The notes: a model not told the origin generated them from the sequence alone. Shown: positions 26,201-36,470, numbered from the stretch's first letter. The stretch is DNA of 64,000 bases from Procambarus clarkii (GCF_040958095.1 NC_091172.1:25534562-25598561); one strand, 5' to 3'. Program-made: numbers and translations.

Positions 26201-29200
26201 GACGAGACTCCCTGCTAGTGGAGTTGTGCTATTACTAAATTTTATACCGTATTGGCTTGAGGTGCATCATTTAGTTACCTTACACATTAATAAAAAAATA
26301 GTGTATTGTAGTATAATACATAAATTATGTAACTTGGTGTAGTAAATTATTGCATTCCACTACATTACTAAATATTTATGGTGTTGAAGTTCCTTTGAAA
26401 ATTAAGCACAGTATTAATAATTTTTGTAAGGTACAGTATATGCTTAATATAAACATTTGCAATTCTGGTGCATCAACACGCTACTGTACTGGTACGTGGC
26501 CAGGTAAATTTTGTCATTTTTCACATTTTGTAATGTACAGTATTAAAAAAATTGTTTTACTTAATTATGACATGGTTGATGTGTTTAGTCTTGGGCATGA
26601 TACAGCCCGATGTACAACAAAACTATAGAGTGCATTGATCAGTTGCAACAAATGTATTTACCATACATATTGTTTAAACCATGTAAAATTTGTGCAACTG
26701 GTTAGTGATAAAATAATAATTTGTTTGATGAGACTGATGAAATTGGGATTGTATTTTCTTTGCAGATATATTTTGGCCTTATCAATCTCCTCTCAACTGT
26801 GCCAATTCTTTTGGCAGCAATGATTTACTTCAAAGAGTTTTTAGAGTATTGTACCGAAGATGATCCAGAAGGGCTACAGCTATGGCAGGTAAGTCGATAT
26901 TGTGATTGACTGTACCTTGCTTCCCCCCCCCCCCCCCCCCCTCCCTTTCTGGCCCGTTGTCGTCATGAGGGGGCTTGGTGGACGACTGCTGGAGTGTGAT
27001 GCTCAATGGGTCAGTCCTCTGTCCTTTTGAAGCCTTATGCTCCTGCTGCTGTCTTCACCAATTTTGCCAGATATCTTTTCCTTTTCCTTGTGTTTTATTT
27101 TTCTCCCCCCTCTTCTCCTTTCTAATTATTTCCCGCCGACCTTTTGCCAGTCTTGATTATTCTTTCGGACTACTTCTGTTTTGACACCCGAGTGTTTGGG
27201 GAAGCATACTCTCTTACCCGTAGAACTGTGGTACCCAACGTCGCGAGCGAGGGGACACTTTTAGTGTCGATCCTTCTTTCGTCACTAAACCCGATCTCGA
27301 CGGACTGACAGTTCTTAAGGTGGCATTCGTGGGGAGTATAATCACGTCGCACCCCTGGGGGGGGGGGCAAGACCTTTCTCTTGTTGGGTGTCCTATCCTC
27401 TAATTGTGACTCTGTGTTGGGTACGGGGACACATTCGTGAATGAAAGCATTACCTCTTATTTTCATGTCACTGAATACTATTCGTCTTATGACTTCTCAG
27501 ACTTATCCGCGAAGCCCAAGGCCATCCTGTCCTCCAGGTGGACACGTTCACTCGACCCTCTCGTGGTCATCGTCATCAGCCCCTTCGAGTTGTGAAAATT
27601 GCCTTTGATAGTAGGACCCTTCTGCCCTGTATCATTCTTGCTGGTGCCAGGTGCTCAGTTCAGGAGTACATCCCCTACCCTAGACTTTGTAACAAGTGCT
27701 GGAAGTTCAGATACGGTGCCCTCAAATGCACAAGTCTTGTCTCTCTATGCCCCATGTGTGGGGGCGATGACCACTCTAAGACAGAGTGCTCTTCTCCCCA
27801 GGCTCACTGCCTCAATTGCGATGAGGCCCACCCTACCTTCTCCCGCACGTGTATAAACTACAAGCTTGAGGAAGCCGTCCTCAACTTGAAACACCGGGAA
27901 CGTTTGACTTTAACTGAAGCGAGATGCCAAGTCTGCTGTCTCCACCCTTTCATTGGCGTATCCTATGCTCACGTGTTGCATTCTACCTCTCCTCGTCCTT
28001 CCCCCCCCTTCCTCAGTCACGCAACCGTTTCCAGGCTTTGGATCCGGACACGCCCACTGCCTCGTCCCCTGTTCCTTTACATTCTGTTCCCTCTTGGTTC
28101 TCCAGCTGGAGTTTACCCCCTTCCTACCCAGTCCGCCATGTCACCTCATGTCTAATGTGTCTTCTTTCCTATCTCCCCCCCGACTCTTCTTCCCCCCCTC
28201 CCCCCCTCCCCCTCAGTCTCTTGGCCCTCCATGCTGCCTGTCTGTCCAGGCTGTTGTCCATCATCCTCCTAGCAATCTTCATGTTTGTCCCTGTTCTTCT
28301 TGTCCTGCTGAGACCATTGAGTCTGTCGCCCAGTACGTTGTTGCTGGAACACCTTTCTCTTTGAGTCAGAAATGTAAGCCTGGCTCCTCTGCTTCCTCCT
28401 CCCCAGCGAGTAAGAAGGCATCGCTTTCTTCCTCGCCCCTCACCTCTGACTATTGCTACATCACCTCCCCTGTTGGGGCCCCCTGTGCCGGCTATGGAGG
28501 TTTCTTTAGCCCCCGATTCCCTCTCGGTTTCTGCCCTTGCTGAGGTGCGCTCCCTGGTTTCTACCCCCGTCCCCCTCCTGCTGTCCTTGACTTTCCCTCT
28601 TGGTTGTCTCCTCCTCTAGACCCCGTCAGTCCGCCTCTGGTCTGTCCTCCCGGTCCATTCCCTCCATCCTTACTAAGTTATCCCCCCTAACCCTGATTTT
28701 GCTGACCCTGATCCTGAGCTTACTTAATATACTGTGTTCTTCTTTACCTGTTTCTTCATTGTTCTCTGTTGCTGTCCTTTCTCTTTTTGATAATGTCTAT
28801 TCTTCAGTGGAATATTCGTGGAATTTATGCCAACTTCCATGAACTTCCAACAACTCCAACTCCAACACAGGTTTCACCGCTTTGTGTTTGTCTCCAGGAG
28901 CCAATGCTTGGTGCTCGTCCTGGTCACTTTCGCGGCTATTCCTTTCTTTCTCCACCCCCCCCCCCCCTTTCCCCAACTCTTGCTGGGGCCCGTAACTCTA
29001 CTGCTCTCTTGATTCGTTCTGATATTCCCTTCGTCCCCCTACTTTTTCCATCGCCTATCCGTTGTTCTGCTGGTCGTGTTTTTGTGAGTAAATGGTATAC
29101 AGTCTGTTCCATTTATCTCCCCGCAAAATGTCCCACTTTCCCTTCCTGATCTTCAGCACCTCCTGGACTCCTTGCCAGAGCCGGTGCTCCTGTTGGGTGA

Positions 29201-30732
29201 TTTCAGAAGTCGACATACCCTCTGGGGTGATGTTCTGACGAATGCCCGAGGCTGCCTTTTCGAACCATTCGTCCTCTTTTCTTCCGTCTCTTCTGAATTC
29301 TGGTGAGTCCACTCATGTGGACTCTCGGACTCGCACCCTTTCCTGTCTTGATCTTTCTCTCTCTCTCTGTTTGTCGTCACTTTACTTAGATCTTGCATGG
29401 CGGGTTCTTGACGACCTCCATAAGTGACCATTTCTCCATCCTTATTTCCTTTTTCTCTTTTCACCCTCCCCTTTCCTTCCCTAGGTGACAGTTTGCCAAG
29501 GCTGACGGGAACCTATTCACCCTTCGTGCTACTCTCTGACCTCTCCTCTCTGCCTCTTCCTCGCACCCTCTTCCTTTATCATGACACTGTCTTCGACGCT
29601 GCCCTCTGCTCTATTCCTCGCTCTACCTCCAGGGGCACACAGAAGTGCGTTCCCTAGTGGAATGCGGACTGTGCTCGGGCTGTCCACTGTAAGCTTGCAG
29701 CCTGGAAGAAACACCGACACCGGCAGACAGCTGATTCTTTTATTTTGTTTCGGAAGGCCAGTGCAGTTGTCCGTAGGACCATCCGTACAGCTAAACGTGA
29801 GAGTTGGAAATCTTATCTTTCCACCATTACGTCCGATACTTCTCTGCCGCAGATCTAGAAGATCCGCAAAATTGCGGGTAAGTTCGTTCCAGATGTCTCG
29901 CCACTTCTTCACCTTCGTGGTACTTTTGTGGCAGACCCAGTGAAGGTCGCGACCAAACTAGGTTCCCACTTTTCTACTGTTGGCTCTGGTTCTCATCTTC
30001 CTCAATTCTTCCTTCCTTCGTAAGCCCGTTCTTGAATCTCATACCTTAGATTTCCAAACTCCTCTCCACCTTCCCTATACTGTAACGATCCCTTCTCTCT
30101 CTCTGAACTTCAGTCTGCCCGGGCCCTCTGTGGATCTACAGCAGAGGCCTCGGATGATATTCACTATGAGGGGCTTTGCCATCTCCCTCCTTGCACGTCT
30201 CAGTATTTACTGAGTCTGTATAACCAGGCCTGGGAGTCTTCAGTCCCTGAGGACTGGCTTGATGCCGTTGTACTCCCTATTCGGAAACCGGGGTCTCTTG
30301 GGACATCCCCTAAGGACTTCTGCCCTATTGCCCTCACGAGTTGTCTTCAAACTCTTTGGGCGTATGGTAAATGTTCATCTGATGTGGTTCTTGGAACAGC
30401 ATCACCACCTCTCTCCTGGTGTTTTTAAGTGGTTTTAGTGTTCATCTCTTAGGGACTTCATTGCTTTGCAATTGCTCCAGACCTAACAAGTCAGGTTCTG
30501 AAAGGTCAATTCTTTCTCCTATATGGAAGTTTACTGGAGGTTCTCATAGACTCATAAACACTTGAGGTTTATTAATTGATCCCTTAATTTTATTTTGCAG
30601 GGCTATCCAGTGTGTGTTCTGTGGTACTGCTTTATCATGGTATCCATGCAGGTTCACATCTTCACCCTGATCTTTGCTTGGAAGCTCATCCTGGCGTGGA
30701 AGAACCGAGGAACGTCCAAAAAGACGCAGTGA
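14114..30732 (+). CDS. jagn: Jagunal homolog, whole spliced CDS (five exons)
   Basis: Jagunal is a small multi-pass ER membrane protein needed for ER organisation and vesicle traffic (oocyte ER clustering in Drosophila; JAGN1 in human neutrophils). Five exons (14114-14202, 25022-25163, 25478-25570, 26766-26888, 30601-30732) join with GT-AG introns into one 192-codon frame, close to the usual 183-200. The N-terminus [17 protein letters not shown] followed by H-R-x-x-V-A-x-H-Y-Q is the family signature. Hydrophobic segments lie near residues 41-57, 83-99, 109-131 and 151-178. The last four residues are KKTQ, a KKXX dilysine retrieval signal (lysines at -4 and -3), which fits ER residence. The start is the first ATG in the conserved N-terminus. 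Introns are 10.8, 0.3, 1.2 and 3.7 kb; the first and last are filled with transposon relics. Identity is by recognised family motifs; no search was run. Confidence 0.93.
14760..14975 (+). repeat. SINE body fragment and LINE-type 3' tail
   Basis: CTTCACCTATCGCCTAGTAGTAAATG is a SINE-body relic. Further on, AGCTGCCTCAAAGGGGCCAA and TAGGCCTTCTGCAGTTACCT, TTGTTCTTATG form a 3' tail that recurs, diverged, at 17725-17790. Confidence 0.55.
15745..15964. mobile_element. Fold-back element flanked by a 13-bp target-site duplication
   Basis: ATCTAGCTCTATA occurs at 15745-15757 and again, identically, at 15952-15964. Between them is a long hairpin: TTGACCAGACCACAC...GGTGAAGGGACGACGACGTT (from 15758) pairs with AACGTCGTCATCCCTTCACC...GTGTGGTCTGGTCAA (to ~15918). 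The arms are ~72 nt and nearly perfect apart from a small indel. A 33-base non-palindromic tail (ACATACTTCAGCC...CTTGC) follows. It inserted into the LINE relic that continues to the right. Confidence 0.88.
15965..17110 (-). pseudogene. Old copy of the CR1/Jockey-like LINE
   Basis: On the - strand this follows the RT order of the 3053-5287 ORF with many indels. Shared blocks include CTTCAGTACCCATGGTGATA (cf. 4467), AAGCAAGATTTTCC (cf. 4190) and GTCTAGGAAGATGCAGTC (cf. 4105). All frames are closed. It lies in Jagunal intron 1. Confidence 0.8.
17725..17800 (+). repeat. LINE-type 3' tail, solo copy
   Basis: GGGAGCTACAGTACCTCGTA, TGGGTCAGTGGGCCTCCTGT and TTTCCCTTTGCTCCTG resemble the tail near 14910-14972. 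Confidence 0.5.
17801..19190. other. Jagunal intron 1, AT-rich, nothing recognised
   Basis: No coding or repeat structure could be supported by eye. Confidence 0.4.
19231..19440. mobile_element. Palindromic element of two head-to-head tRNA-like halves
   Basis: Left arm 19231-19310 and right arm 19361-19440 are 80-nt inverted repeats with 6 mismatches by hand count. Each arm has an A-box-like TAGCTCAGTCGATTAAGG and a perfect B box GGTTCGAATCC, reading outward (left on -, right on +). The outer ends are AACAAATCCACAAGGGC. The 50-nt spacer contains a further hairpin, CCGAAGTTCTACTGAACTTCGG in two parts (19334-19355). It is not a pair of tRNA genes: acceptor stems do not close. Confidence 0.85.
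20200..20720 (-). mobile_element. Repeat fragment related to the DIRS-like relic
   Basis: CCAGGCCCCCCTCTAAAGAG then GCACAAGGAGCAGAGGAT recurs near 35385. ACGTGGCAGAAAGGAGCGTT then TCATTA near 20710 matches the edge CCAGAAAGAGGCGTTTCATT at 24290. It is probably an end of the same element family. Confidence 0.4.
21316..21450 (-). repeat. Inverted copy of the CCCGAAACGCT repeat tail
   Basis: Reads TCAAATCAAATGTTTATTCA, GGTAAAAG, then CATAATGTTGGATTTCTAGA and TAGAGCTAGTACATACAATG, ending GCCACTAATATGCACAGTGT then TTTGGG. This is the reverse complement of the 10590 unit. Confidence 0.75.
21960..24335 (-). mobile_element. Decayed DIRS-like retrotransposon (RNase H and flanks)
   Basis: On the - strand, broken frames between 23275 and 22540 carry an RNase H-like series: [33 protein letters not shown], then [16 protein letters not shown] and STEWTV. 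That G-x-x-N-x-x-A/S-D-x-L-S-R pattern followed by TEW is typical of DIRS-type elements. Upstream (24282-23434) are gag-like pieces, [20 protein letters not shown] among them. No tyrosine recombinase was recognised. A SINE-like unit (22150-22390) interrupts the distal end. Class assignment is inferred. Confidence 0.5.
22145..22395 (-). mobile_element. tRNA-derived SINE, third family, copy 1
   Basis: On the + strand: CAGGGAAAGTGCCAAGCCAT, TACGACTACATAGCACTGGG, GGATAAGGATTAGGGATGGG, GAATGGTGCCCAACCACTTG, then GGGGATTGAATGCC and TTTACCGTCCAGTCAAGTGG. Read on -, a tRNA-like head is followed by the body. The same order recurs at 59695-59905. Confidence 0.75.
25022..25163 (+). CDS. jagn: Jagunal exon 2
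   Basis: Encodes residues 30-77. The acceptor is TTTGTTAG ending at 25021; the donor is GTATGA from 25164. It contains the first membrane segment (about residues 41-57, rich in Leu/Val) and the conserved acidic loop [17 protein letters not shown], near-identical in spirit to insect Jagunal. The exon ends in phase 0. Confidence 0.93.
25478..25570 (+). CDS. jagn: Jagunal exon 3
   Basis: 31 codons (residues 78-108), phase 0 at both ends. Acceptor CTTGCAG ends at 25477 and donor GTAAAA starts at 25571. It begins PLKWEYIW, the conserved entry into the second membrane segment, and ends with the basic [11 protein letters not shown] stretch that follows this helix in the family. Confidence 0.93.
25690..25890 (+). 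mobile_element. tRNA-derived SINE remnant in Jagunal intron 3
   Basis: GGGATGCAGGTTTAATCCTC is a degraded B box, followed by GGTTCCTGGGAGTTGGGCTA and TTGTGGGTTGCATCCTGGGA, the body of the 9800 / 41037 family. Strongly diverged. Confidence 0.5.
26766..26888 (+). CDS. jagn: Jagunal exon 4
   Basis: 41 codons (residues 109-149), phase 0 at both ends. Acceptor TTTGCAG ends at 26765 and donor GTAAGT starts at 26889. It encodes the third membrane segment (about residues 109-131) and an acidic loop ([11 protein letters not shown]). A 19-base C homopolymer (26923-26941) lies only ~35 bases past the donor. Confidence 0.92.
26923..26941. repeat. C19 homopolymer
   Basis: Nineteen consecutive C bases just inside Jagunal intron 4, at the left edge of the LINE insertion. 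Confidence 0.95.
26950..30430 (+). mobile_element. I-like LINE, 3'-truncated, in Jagunal intron 4
   Basis: The copy has a C-rich 5' region, a gag-like ORF1, an APE endonuclease and only the start of the RT before it stops near 30430. Endonuclease traces: [14 protein letters not shown] near 28800, GDF-x-SRHTLWGD near 29200 and ISDHFSIL near 29420, in different frames. From 29430 on it parallels the - strand element at 49190-48290 (e.g. GATGTCTC...CTTCACCT near 29893 and 48735). LINEs normally lose their 5' end; loss of the 3' end here suggests a deletion after insertion. Confidence 0.8.
27538..28155 (+). CDS. I-like LINE ORF1 fragment with zinc knuckles
   Basis: About 205 codons, gag-like. 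Three cysteine clusters occur in a row: [28 protein letters not shown] (a canonical CX2CX4HX4C knuckle) and [15 protein letters not shown], followed by a basic helix [12 protein letters not shown]. This is the nucleic-acid-binding end of the ORF1 of I/Jockey-group LINEs. The first Met is arbitrary, and the frame closes in a Pro/Ser-rich stretch after frameshifts. Not a host gene. Confidence 0.75.
   Translation: MDTFTRPSRGHRHQPLRVVKIAFDSRTLLPCIILAGARCSVQEYIPYPRLCNKCWKFRYGALKCTSLVSLCPMCGGDDHSKTECSSPQAHCLNCDEAHPTFSRTCINYKLEEAVLNLKHRERLTLTEARCQVCCLHPFIGVSYAHVLHSTSPRPSPPFLSHATVSRLWIRTRPLPRPLFLYILFPLGSPAGVYPLPTQSAMSPHV
30601..30732 (+). CDS. jagn: Jagunal exon 5 (stop exon)
   Basis: 43 codons plus TGA at 30730-30732. 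Acceptor ATTTTGCAG ends at 30600. It encodes the fourth membrane segment starting [11 protein letters not shown] and containing [12 protein letters not shown], typical of Jagunal, then a basic tail ending KKTQ. The KKXX pattern is the known COPI-binding ER-retrieval signal. The tail is cytosolic by inference. Confidence 0.93.
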   Translation, partial: GYPVCVLWYCFIMVSMQVHIFTLIFAWKLILAWKNRGTSKKTQ

Positions 30733-30930
30733 TGAAAGGCAGAAGTTGCCGCGTATACCACGTTCAAGCATGGTGTCAAATGTTTATCGTTTTATGATAG
30801 AGATTGTGAAGGACTTTTGACAATATCTTTTCCTTTTCTACTCAGTGTTTTATATAACTGTTAGTCCATCTCAGTATTAATTTGTTAAAATGAAAGAAAA
30901 GAATTTTATCGTTAATAAATGATGAATTTT
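30733..30930 (+). other. Jagunal 3' UTR (likely) with AATAAA
   Basis: AT-rich sequence follows the Jagunal stop codon. A canonical AATAAA is at 30914-30919, about 180 bases downstream of the stop, so a short 3' UTR ending near 30930-30945 is plausible. Further AATAAA-like sites (e.g. near 31299) could serve a longer form. The true cleavage site cannot be set from sequence alone. Confidence 0.5.
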
Positions 30931-30999
30931 TTTTACTGTTATATATTTGCATAAGGGAACCACTCGCTATTTTCCTCATTCTTGACAGCACTGCCAAAC

Positions 31000-32800
31000 T
31001 ATTATTGTTCCTTTTTATATGTGTTCCTGGTTTTGCTAGTACATATAATTAAAGTAACTGAAGATGTTATGTTAATGTCTGTCTGAACATTAGAATACTC
31101 TTTTTTTTGCCAGGGCTTTCATGCACTTTCTTGCAAATTTTTCCATATCTTAATTATAGTTGCATAATTTTTTTACCTGTTGAATATTATTTATTGGAAA
31201 CAATTCTGGGTCTTAAGTCTCTAAGATAGTCCCTTGCATTTTGTTTTTATGGTTGAACCCAGTTTCATGGAGCATGGTTTACTGGAAGATGTTATAAAAT
31301 AAATTTATCTTTTGAATTAATGTTGCTATTTTACAGTTTTATTTTCATTATTTTTTATATTTATAATTCCATTCATTAATTTTAAATGTACAGTTTGAAA
31401 TGTTGCTATGAAAGCTTGACTTTGTGATATAGAAAAGTTGCTTTCATTGTGTGTACCTGGTCATCTTTCTCTGCATTCAAATCAGGATTGCACATTGAGA
31501 ATTTTCTCGTACAGTATATCGGCAAGCCATCTCAACACCAGGTATCTAAGCCGGCAGCAACACTTTTAAACATTTACCGAGGCTCAACTTTAGTGGTGTA
31601 TATAATAGTGCATGACTGTGTCCTTATGCCAGTAATTAGAGGACAAAACAGCCCAGAATGCTAGCTTTAATAAGTAAAACATGTGATTTTTGTATTATAT
31701 ATAGTGCATAAAATTCTGATTAGAACAAAAATATAGTATTAAGTATAATGAAAGGCCTCTATCTAAGGTGCCCCTCTGTTCCCACCCAATCCCTCGGTGG
31801 CTTCCCAGAGCTTACGCATGGTACCCTAAGGCCAGTACCTGGGATACTGTTTTTGTAAACATAACATGTAAACAATATGTAGTTTTTAGTGACTTTTTTT
31901 TTCTTTCATTTTTACTTTCTGATAAATAAAACCATTCAAGAGGAGGAATAGAACCATAAAAAGTTTCCAATATGTACTGTGTTTATAGTTTGATGAGGAT
32001 ATGAGGATGAGGAAATATGAGGACAAGAAATAGTGCAGTATTTTAATATTTTCCACTGATGGAAGTTGCCTGCTGGTGACAATGTTTTGTTGGTTGTCTT
32101 GATAAATGCCAAAACATACCTCAATGGCTGTTCAAATTCTGTGGAAATGTCAGTCAAGACATTATGAAATGGAACCAAGTTAAAATCTGAATGGATTTAA
32201 TCAGAACTGATGTAAAGGAACAACAATTTCCCGGAGGCAATTTATGACCAATGCACAACAGAAGTTTTATGTATTGACATTCAATATATAACATTCAGTA
32301 CTAATGACATTCATTTTAACAGCAAAAATTTTAACAATTTGAATAGAACACTTGTTGCAGTACTTTATAGGGTTGTTCTGGATTTTTAAGTGTTCCAGGA
32401 TATTTTTCTTTAAAAATATGAAAATTCATGAGGTATATAACTTGTGGTCAAAAAGTAATTGCTGGTTTTTAGTTTGATTGCTGCCTGGTGCTAGATATCA
32501 CTTTAGGCACATCATCATCATCATCTGGTTTAGCATGACTTAATTAAGTGCATGTATATGTGTGTATATATTATAAACAAAAAGAATGTGGTAAAATTGA
32601 TCCTTTACATCTTTGAGTGCAATACAGCATTTACTTATGTGGCATACTGGCTAATTATAAGATAATTATTGTGTTTACTTTTGGTGAATGACTCCCGAAC
32701 CCTGAAAATGATGAGTAGCTTGAAGGTGTTCATGGTGTGTTTGGTATTTGCATATAAAGCATGTGACTGAATGGGAGACTAGTGAAAGCTCTGACGTAGG
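31000..32800. other. Intergenic AT-rich DNA, nothing recognised
   Basis: No exon or clear element. A (CATCAT)n-like stretch is at about 32508-32525. Confidence 0.4.
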
Positions 32801-32839
32801 TCATGTTACAAAAGGGTTTTTGAAGTTGAAAACAGGAAG

Positions 32840-33065
32840 CCTGTTAGGCTTATCCCCCTCCCTGGGCCAACTGCTGATCTTCAGCAGGATGCAACCCAAA
32901 TAAATTGCCAAACTTTTGTTTATCTTCTTACTGCTAGGGGAACAGAGGCATCAGATGAAAAACAAAAATGTTGCTTAAACACTTCTGTCCTGTTGCTGGA
33001 ATTGAAAACCTGGGGTCTCTTGGGTACCAACTGACTGCGCTCGTACCGCACCACAGGACCCAGAG
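32840..33065 (-). mobile_element. tRNA-derived SINE remnant
   Basis: Reverse complement has a tRNA-like head (CTGTGGTGCGGTACGAGCGC near 33055, with a degraded B box in the 33000-33020 region) and then the family body, including the sequence matching CCTAGCAGTAA on the - strand near 32930. Strongly diverged. Confidence 0.5.
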
Positions 33066-33613
33066 TGTAATATTCTCTTAATATTTTAGAAATAAATAAA
33101 ACGCACGCATGACCTTATCTAACGTACTGTGATTTGAAGGCGACGCGTTTATCCATTTAGAGGCAAAACAAGTTTTATTATTGCAAATACTGGAACTGAT
33201 ATATGCATATTTTGCTACTGAAATTTTATGGCTAAATTTAATTTTTAATATAAAAATAAAAAAATTATTCTTGTATTAAATTTATTTTTAGAATGCCTTG
33301 TCTCATCACTCGCTGATGAAGAATAATTTTGAATGGCTTCCTTCACTATTTGATTATCTTCACTAGTGATACATATATCTTTTTAACTGTACAGTCATAC
33401 TGTAATTATTTATAATCCAATTTGTTAGTGTTCGGCCATTTTATGTTATACTCCATTTGAGAAATGGTGATCTTTATTATTGTCTATTTATCCAGTTTGG
33501 TCTCCTACTTAGCCAGATTAGCAATCATATAAACTAACGGCCATAACAGTCACATTTTGTTTAAATTGTCTCAGATTCATGTTATCAAGAGAACTATGTA
33601 TGAAGTTGAGAGT

Positions 33614-33753
33614 TGCTGGAGCTGGATGGGAATAGTGTAAATGGTTCCTGCTGGAGCTGGATGGTGGTACTGTACATGGTTCCTGCTGGAGCTGGATGGT
33701 GGTACTGTACATGGTTCCTGCTGGAGTTGGATGGTGGTACTGTACATGGTTCC
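33614..33753. repeat. 35-bp tandem repeat, four copies
   Basis: Unit TGCTGGAGCTGGATGGTGGT then ACTGTACATGGTTCC. Starts are at 33614, 33649, 33684 and 33719. Copies two and three are identical; the first and last carry a few substitutions. Confidence 0.92.
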
Positions 33754-34159
33754 TGTTAACCAGTCTTTACTAATTCTACACTGAAATCCAAGAATATTAT
33801 GGTTAAATGAGGATAAAAGCAAGGTGGTGCTTAAGAAAGGTGGAAGGTGGCAGACTTTTCTCTACCCCCTCCATGAGTAATTTGAAATGGGACGAGATAT
33901 TGAAATGAGTAAAAGTATTAGAGGTAATTAAGGAATTTTAGCTACTGTATTTGGGAGTGGTGCTGTTCTTTGACGATGACAATGGATACAGAAATATTGG
34001 GAGAAAGTAGCCAAAGTAAGACGAATAACTGAATGTGACTTTCTGCACTGTCTGCACACTGTCACAGAGCCCGAGTATATGGGGAATTGTGTGACTCCCC
34101 GGTTAGGCTTCGGTGGAAGCCTTAGGACCCTTGTGGGTGCAGTAATACCCCAGGTTGCA

Positions 34160-34295
34160 ATTCTTTTACCATGTTGTGGTGCAGTCTGCTAGGGCATGCC
34201 TGGGAACACCCAGCGCATAGGTTCGAACCTTCATCAAGGCCCTTGTGGATTTGTTCGTTGATGTACTGTATCACTTTAATTAACGCGTTTTCTTG
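34160..34295. mobile_element. Single arm of the palindromic tRNA-like element
   Basis: Contains B box GGTTCGAACCT and the outer end GGCCCTTGTGGATTTGTT (near 34238-34255), as in the right arm at 19361-19440, followed by a GTTGATGTACTG flank that resembles the outside of the left arm at 19210. No second arm is present. Confidence 0.6.
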
Positions 34296-34339
34296 GTAAC
34301 CTGCATAATATTAAATGTAGCCTATTCCTGAGGTCTTCC

Positions 34340-34960
34340 TGCTACCTCCATGAAAGGTGGGAAATGGCTCTGGCTAGGCTGCTTACTGACCACACATGCT
34401 TTGCTTGTGGGCACTTAATTGAACAAAGATCTGTACCTTATTGTCCAAACTGCAGTCTCTTGCACCTCTTTGTAGATTCCTGATTTTCAGGATGATAAAA
34501 ATCTTGTTTTCCCATTGCTTCTTCGAGTTGCTTGTCCCTCCATAAGATCCTTGGTGGATTTGATATTTTTGATAGTACTCATCTTGTGTCCTTTTGCCAT
34601 CACATTGGCATCATGAATGATATTGAGGACTTTGTGTCTTCTGCATCACGGTGTTAAATAGTTTTGGTGCTTTCTTTTGATAATTGCTTGTTTACCACAC
34701 TTCCTGCATACTAGTATTTTCTTGAATCTTTCTAGCTTATTTGGACTTCCAATTTCACTTGAGCCCCCTCATTCTGCTGCCGAACTTCACCTTATGCATT
34801 GTAATCGTGTGGTCCTTCTCCCATCTAGTTTCATTAGATTTATTCCCTTCTATTAGCCTGTTCTCTTAGTTCATCTCTAATCTCTGTTGCAAGACTTTAA
34901 GCATATCTTTGAATATTCAAAATTTCCTGGGTCTTTTACTTCATGTTGTTGCTGTGCTTT
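34340..34960 (+). pseudogene. C-terminal relic of an I-like LINE
   Basis: EMALARLLTDHTCFACGHLI followed by PYCPNC-like residues near 34365-34465 resembles the C-terminal region after RNase H in I-like LINEs (LARLRIGHTRLTHG in the copy at 46.4 kb). The rest is degraded. Confidence 0.5.
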
Positions 34961-35279
34961 CCAGGACTAGACTAAGGTATGCTAGGTTTCTGATTGTCAT
35001 GTTTATTTGCTAGTTTTGCACATGTTGCTGGCTTTATTACATTTATATGAGCCTCTGTTATAGCTGGTAAGATATCCACACTTAGGTCCTTTTAATTTTT
35101 GGATTATTGTAATAATACTGTTACAAATCTCATTACTTCACATTGGTTTGGACTAAACTTCTGTATGAGTGGTCCTTGATTTCTGCATAGGTTAGATTCC
35201 TGTAAAACAAAACCTGCTTAAAGATACTTTAATTGTACAAAGGGTAACTTTCACACACTTCAAAAAGTTCACTTTTCTG

Positions 35280-36470
35280 GTGGGAGCCCCTTGTGGCTCC
35301 ACACTTATCAAAATTAGTATTCCATTTACTCTATCACATCAGTTGTTGAGTTCTATAGGCCTACGAGGAATCAGCACCAGAATCTGGCCCCCCTCATAAA
35401 TGCACAAGGAGCCATGGCATTATTTATGCAACCACCAGGAATTAACCAGAAAGTCAGTGAAAGAAAACAGACCACTTCTGGCTTGAATAGAGACCACAAT
35501 TTAGAAAGCCAATGAAAGAACTCCCTGAACTACTGTATGTGAATAAGCGATCGAAAACTCTCCAAATGAGCCCCATCATTTGCCTCCCTATCTCCCTCAC
35601 TCATTTGTGGGGAGGGAGGGAGGCAGCCCACGGTCAGCCTGCTACTCCACCCCAGTTATGTTTCTATGCTGATGTGTAGTGTGTGCCAGGTCACCTCTGC
35701 TGTCCTGGCTCCAGTGTTCTGCTTTTCAGTTAAGTGGTGGTTGTGGTTTGACCTTGTGGCTGATCCTGTACACTTTGATGTAGCTTGAGCCAGGAGTTAA
35801 AAGTGCTTGGCACTGCATATGCACAGGGTTCTTTTCATTGTGTGCTGCCAGGGTTTTCTTCTCTGGTGTGTTTTGGAGTCACTCCCTTATAGGTCCTCCT
35901 CGCTTGTGGTGGCCTTCACCCAAGGTTAGTTGGGTGCCTTGGGATGTTCATGCCTTTATTTAGATTGAAAGTGACATTGATTGGCTGAGGTTCACTGGGT
36001 GCTTCACTATAACATGCTGAAGTTGGCCTGTACAGCTATGTGGTCAGGGCTGTGTTGCTGCAGGCATCCTTCATCTAAGGGTCCAGCATAGCATCCCAGT
36101 GCCAGGGTGTCCTGCTTGGTCAATTCCTTCAGGCTTGGGAAATTTCCTTGCAGGTTCGGTGGTCCATGGATATCCCCACTAATTTTGCTCCTGACTTGGG
36201 AGAGCTTGATGGTTTCTCATCGTCCATGTTACATGACAACATTCAGTCTGTCTGCCTCCGCCATGCTGCCTGTTGTGTCGGTGACACCTTTGTTCCCAGG
36301 GTCCTGTGAGGGCTTGCTCTTCCTTGTGGCCCACCTGATGGGGTTTGGTCTTCTCAGACAGCAACTGCTTTGTGTCTTGGTTTTTCTAGGTTGCAGTGGT
36401 CTGGGTTGTGTCCAGTTGGTTGTCCAGGAGCTGCCCTGTTGGTGGTTTGGGACCTAGAAATAGGGAGGTT
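35280..36470 (+). mobile_element. Unclassified repeat, possibly DIRS-like terminal and gag region
   Basis: CTGGCCCCCCTCATAAATGC then ACAAGGAGCC (about 35385) matches the fragment near 20270. From ~36100, a broken frame resembles the gag-like zone of the DIRS-like relic by general composition only. No catalytic motif is seen. Confidence 0.35.

Noticed and set aside
32430-32470. Possible mariner terminal repeat (GGTCAAAAAGTAATTGCTGG)
   Set aside because: No partner end or transposase nearby.
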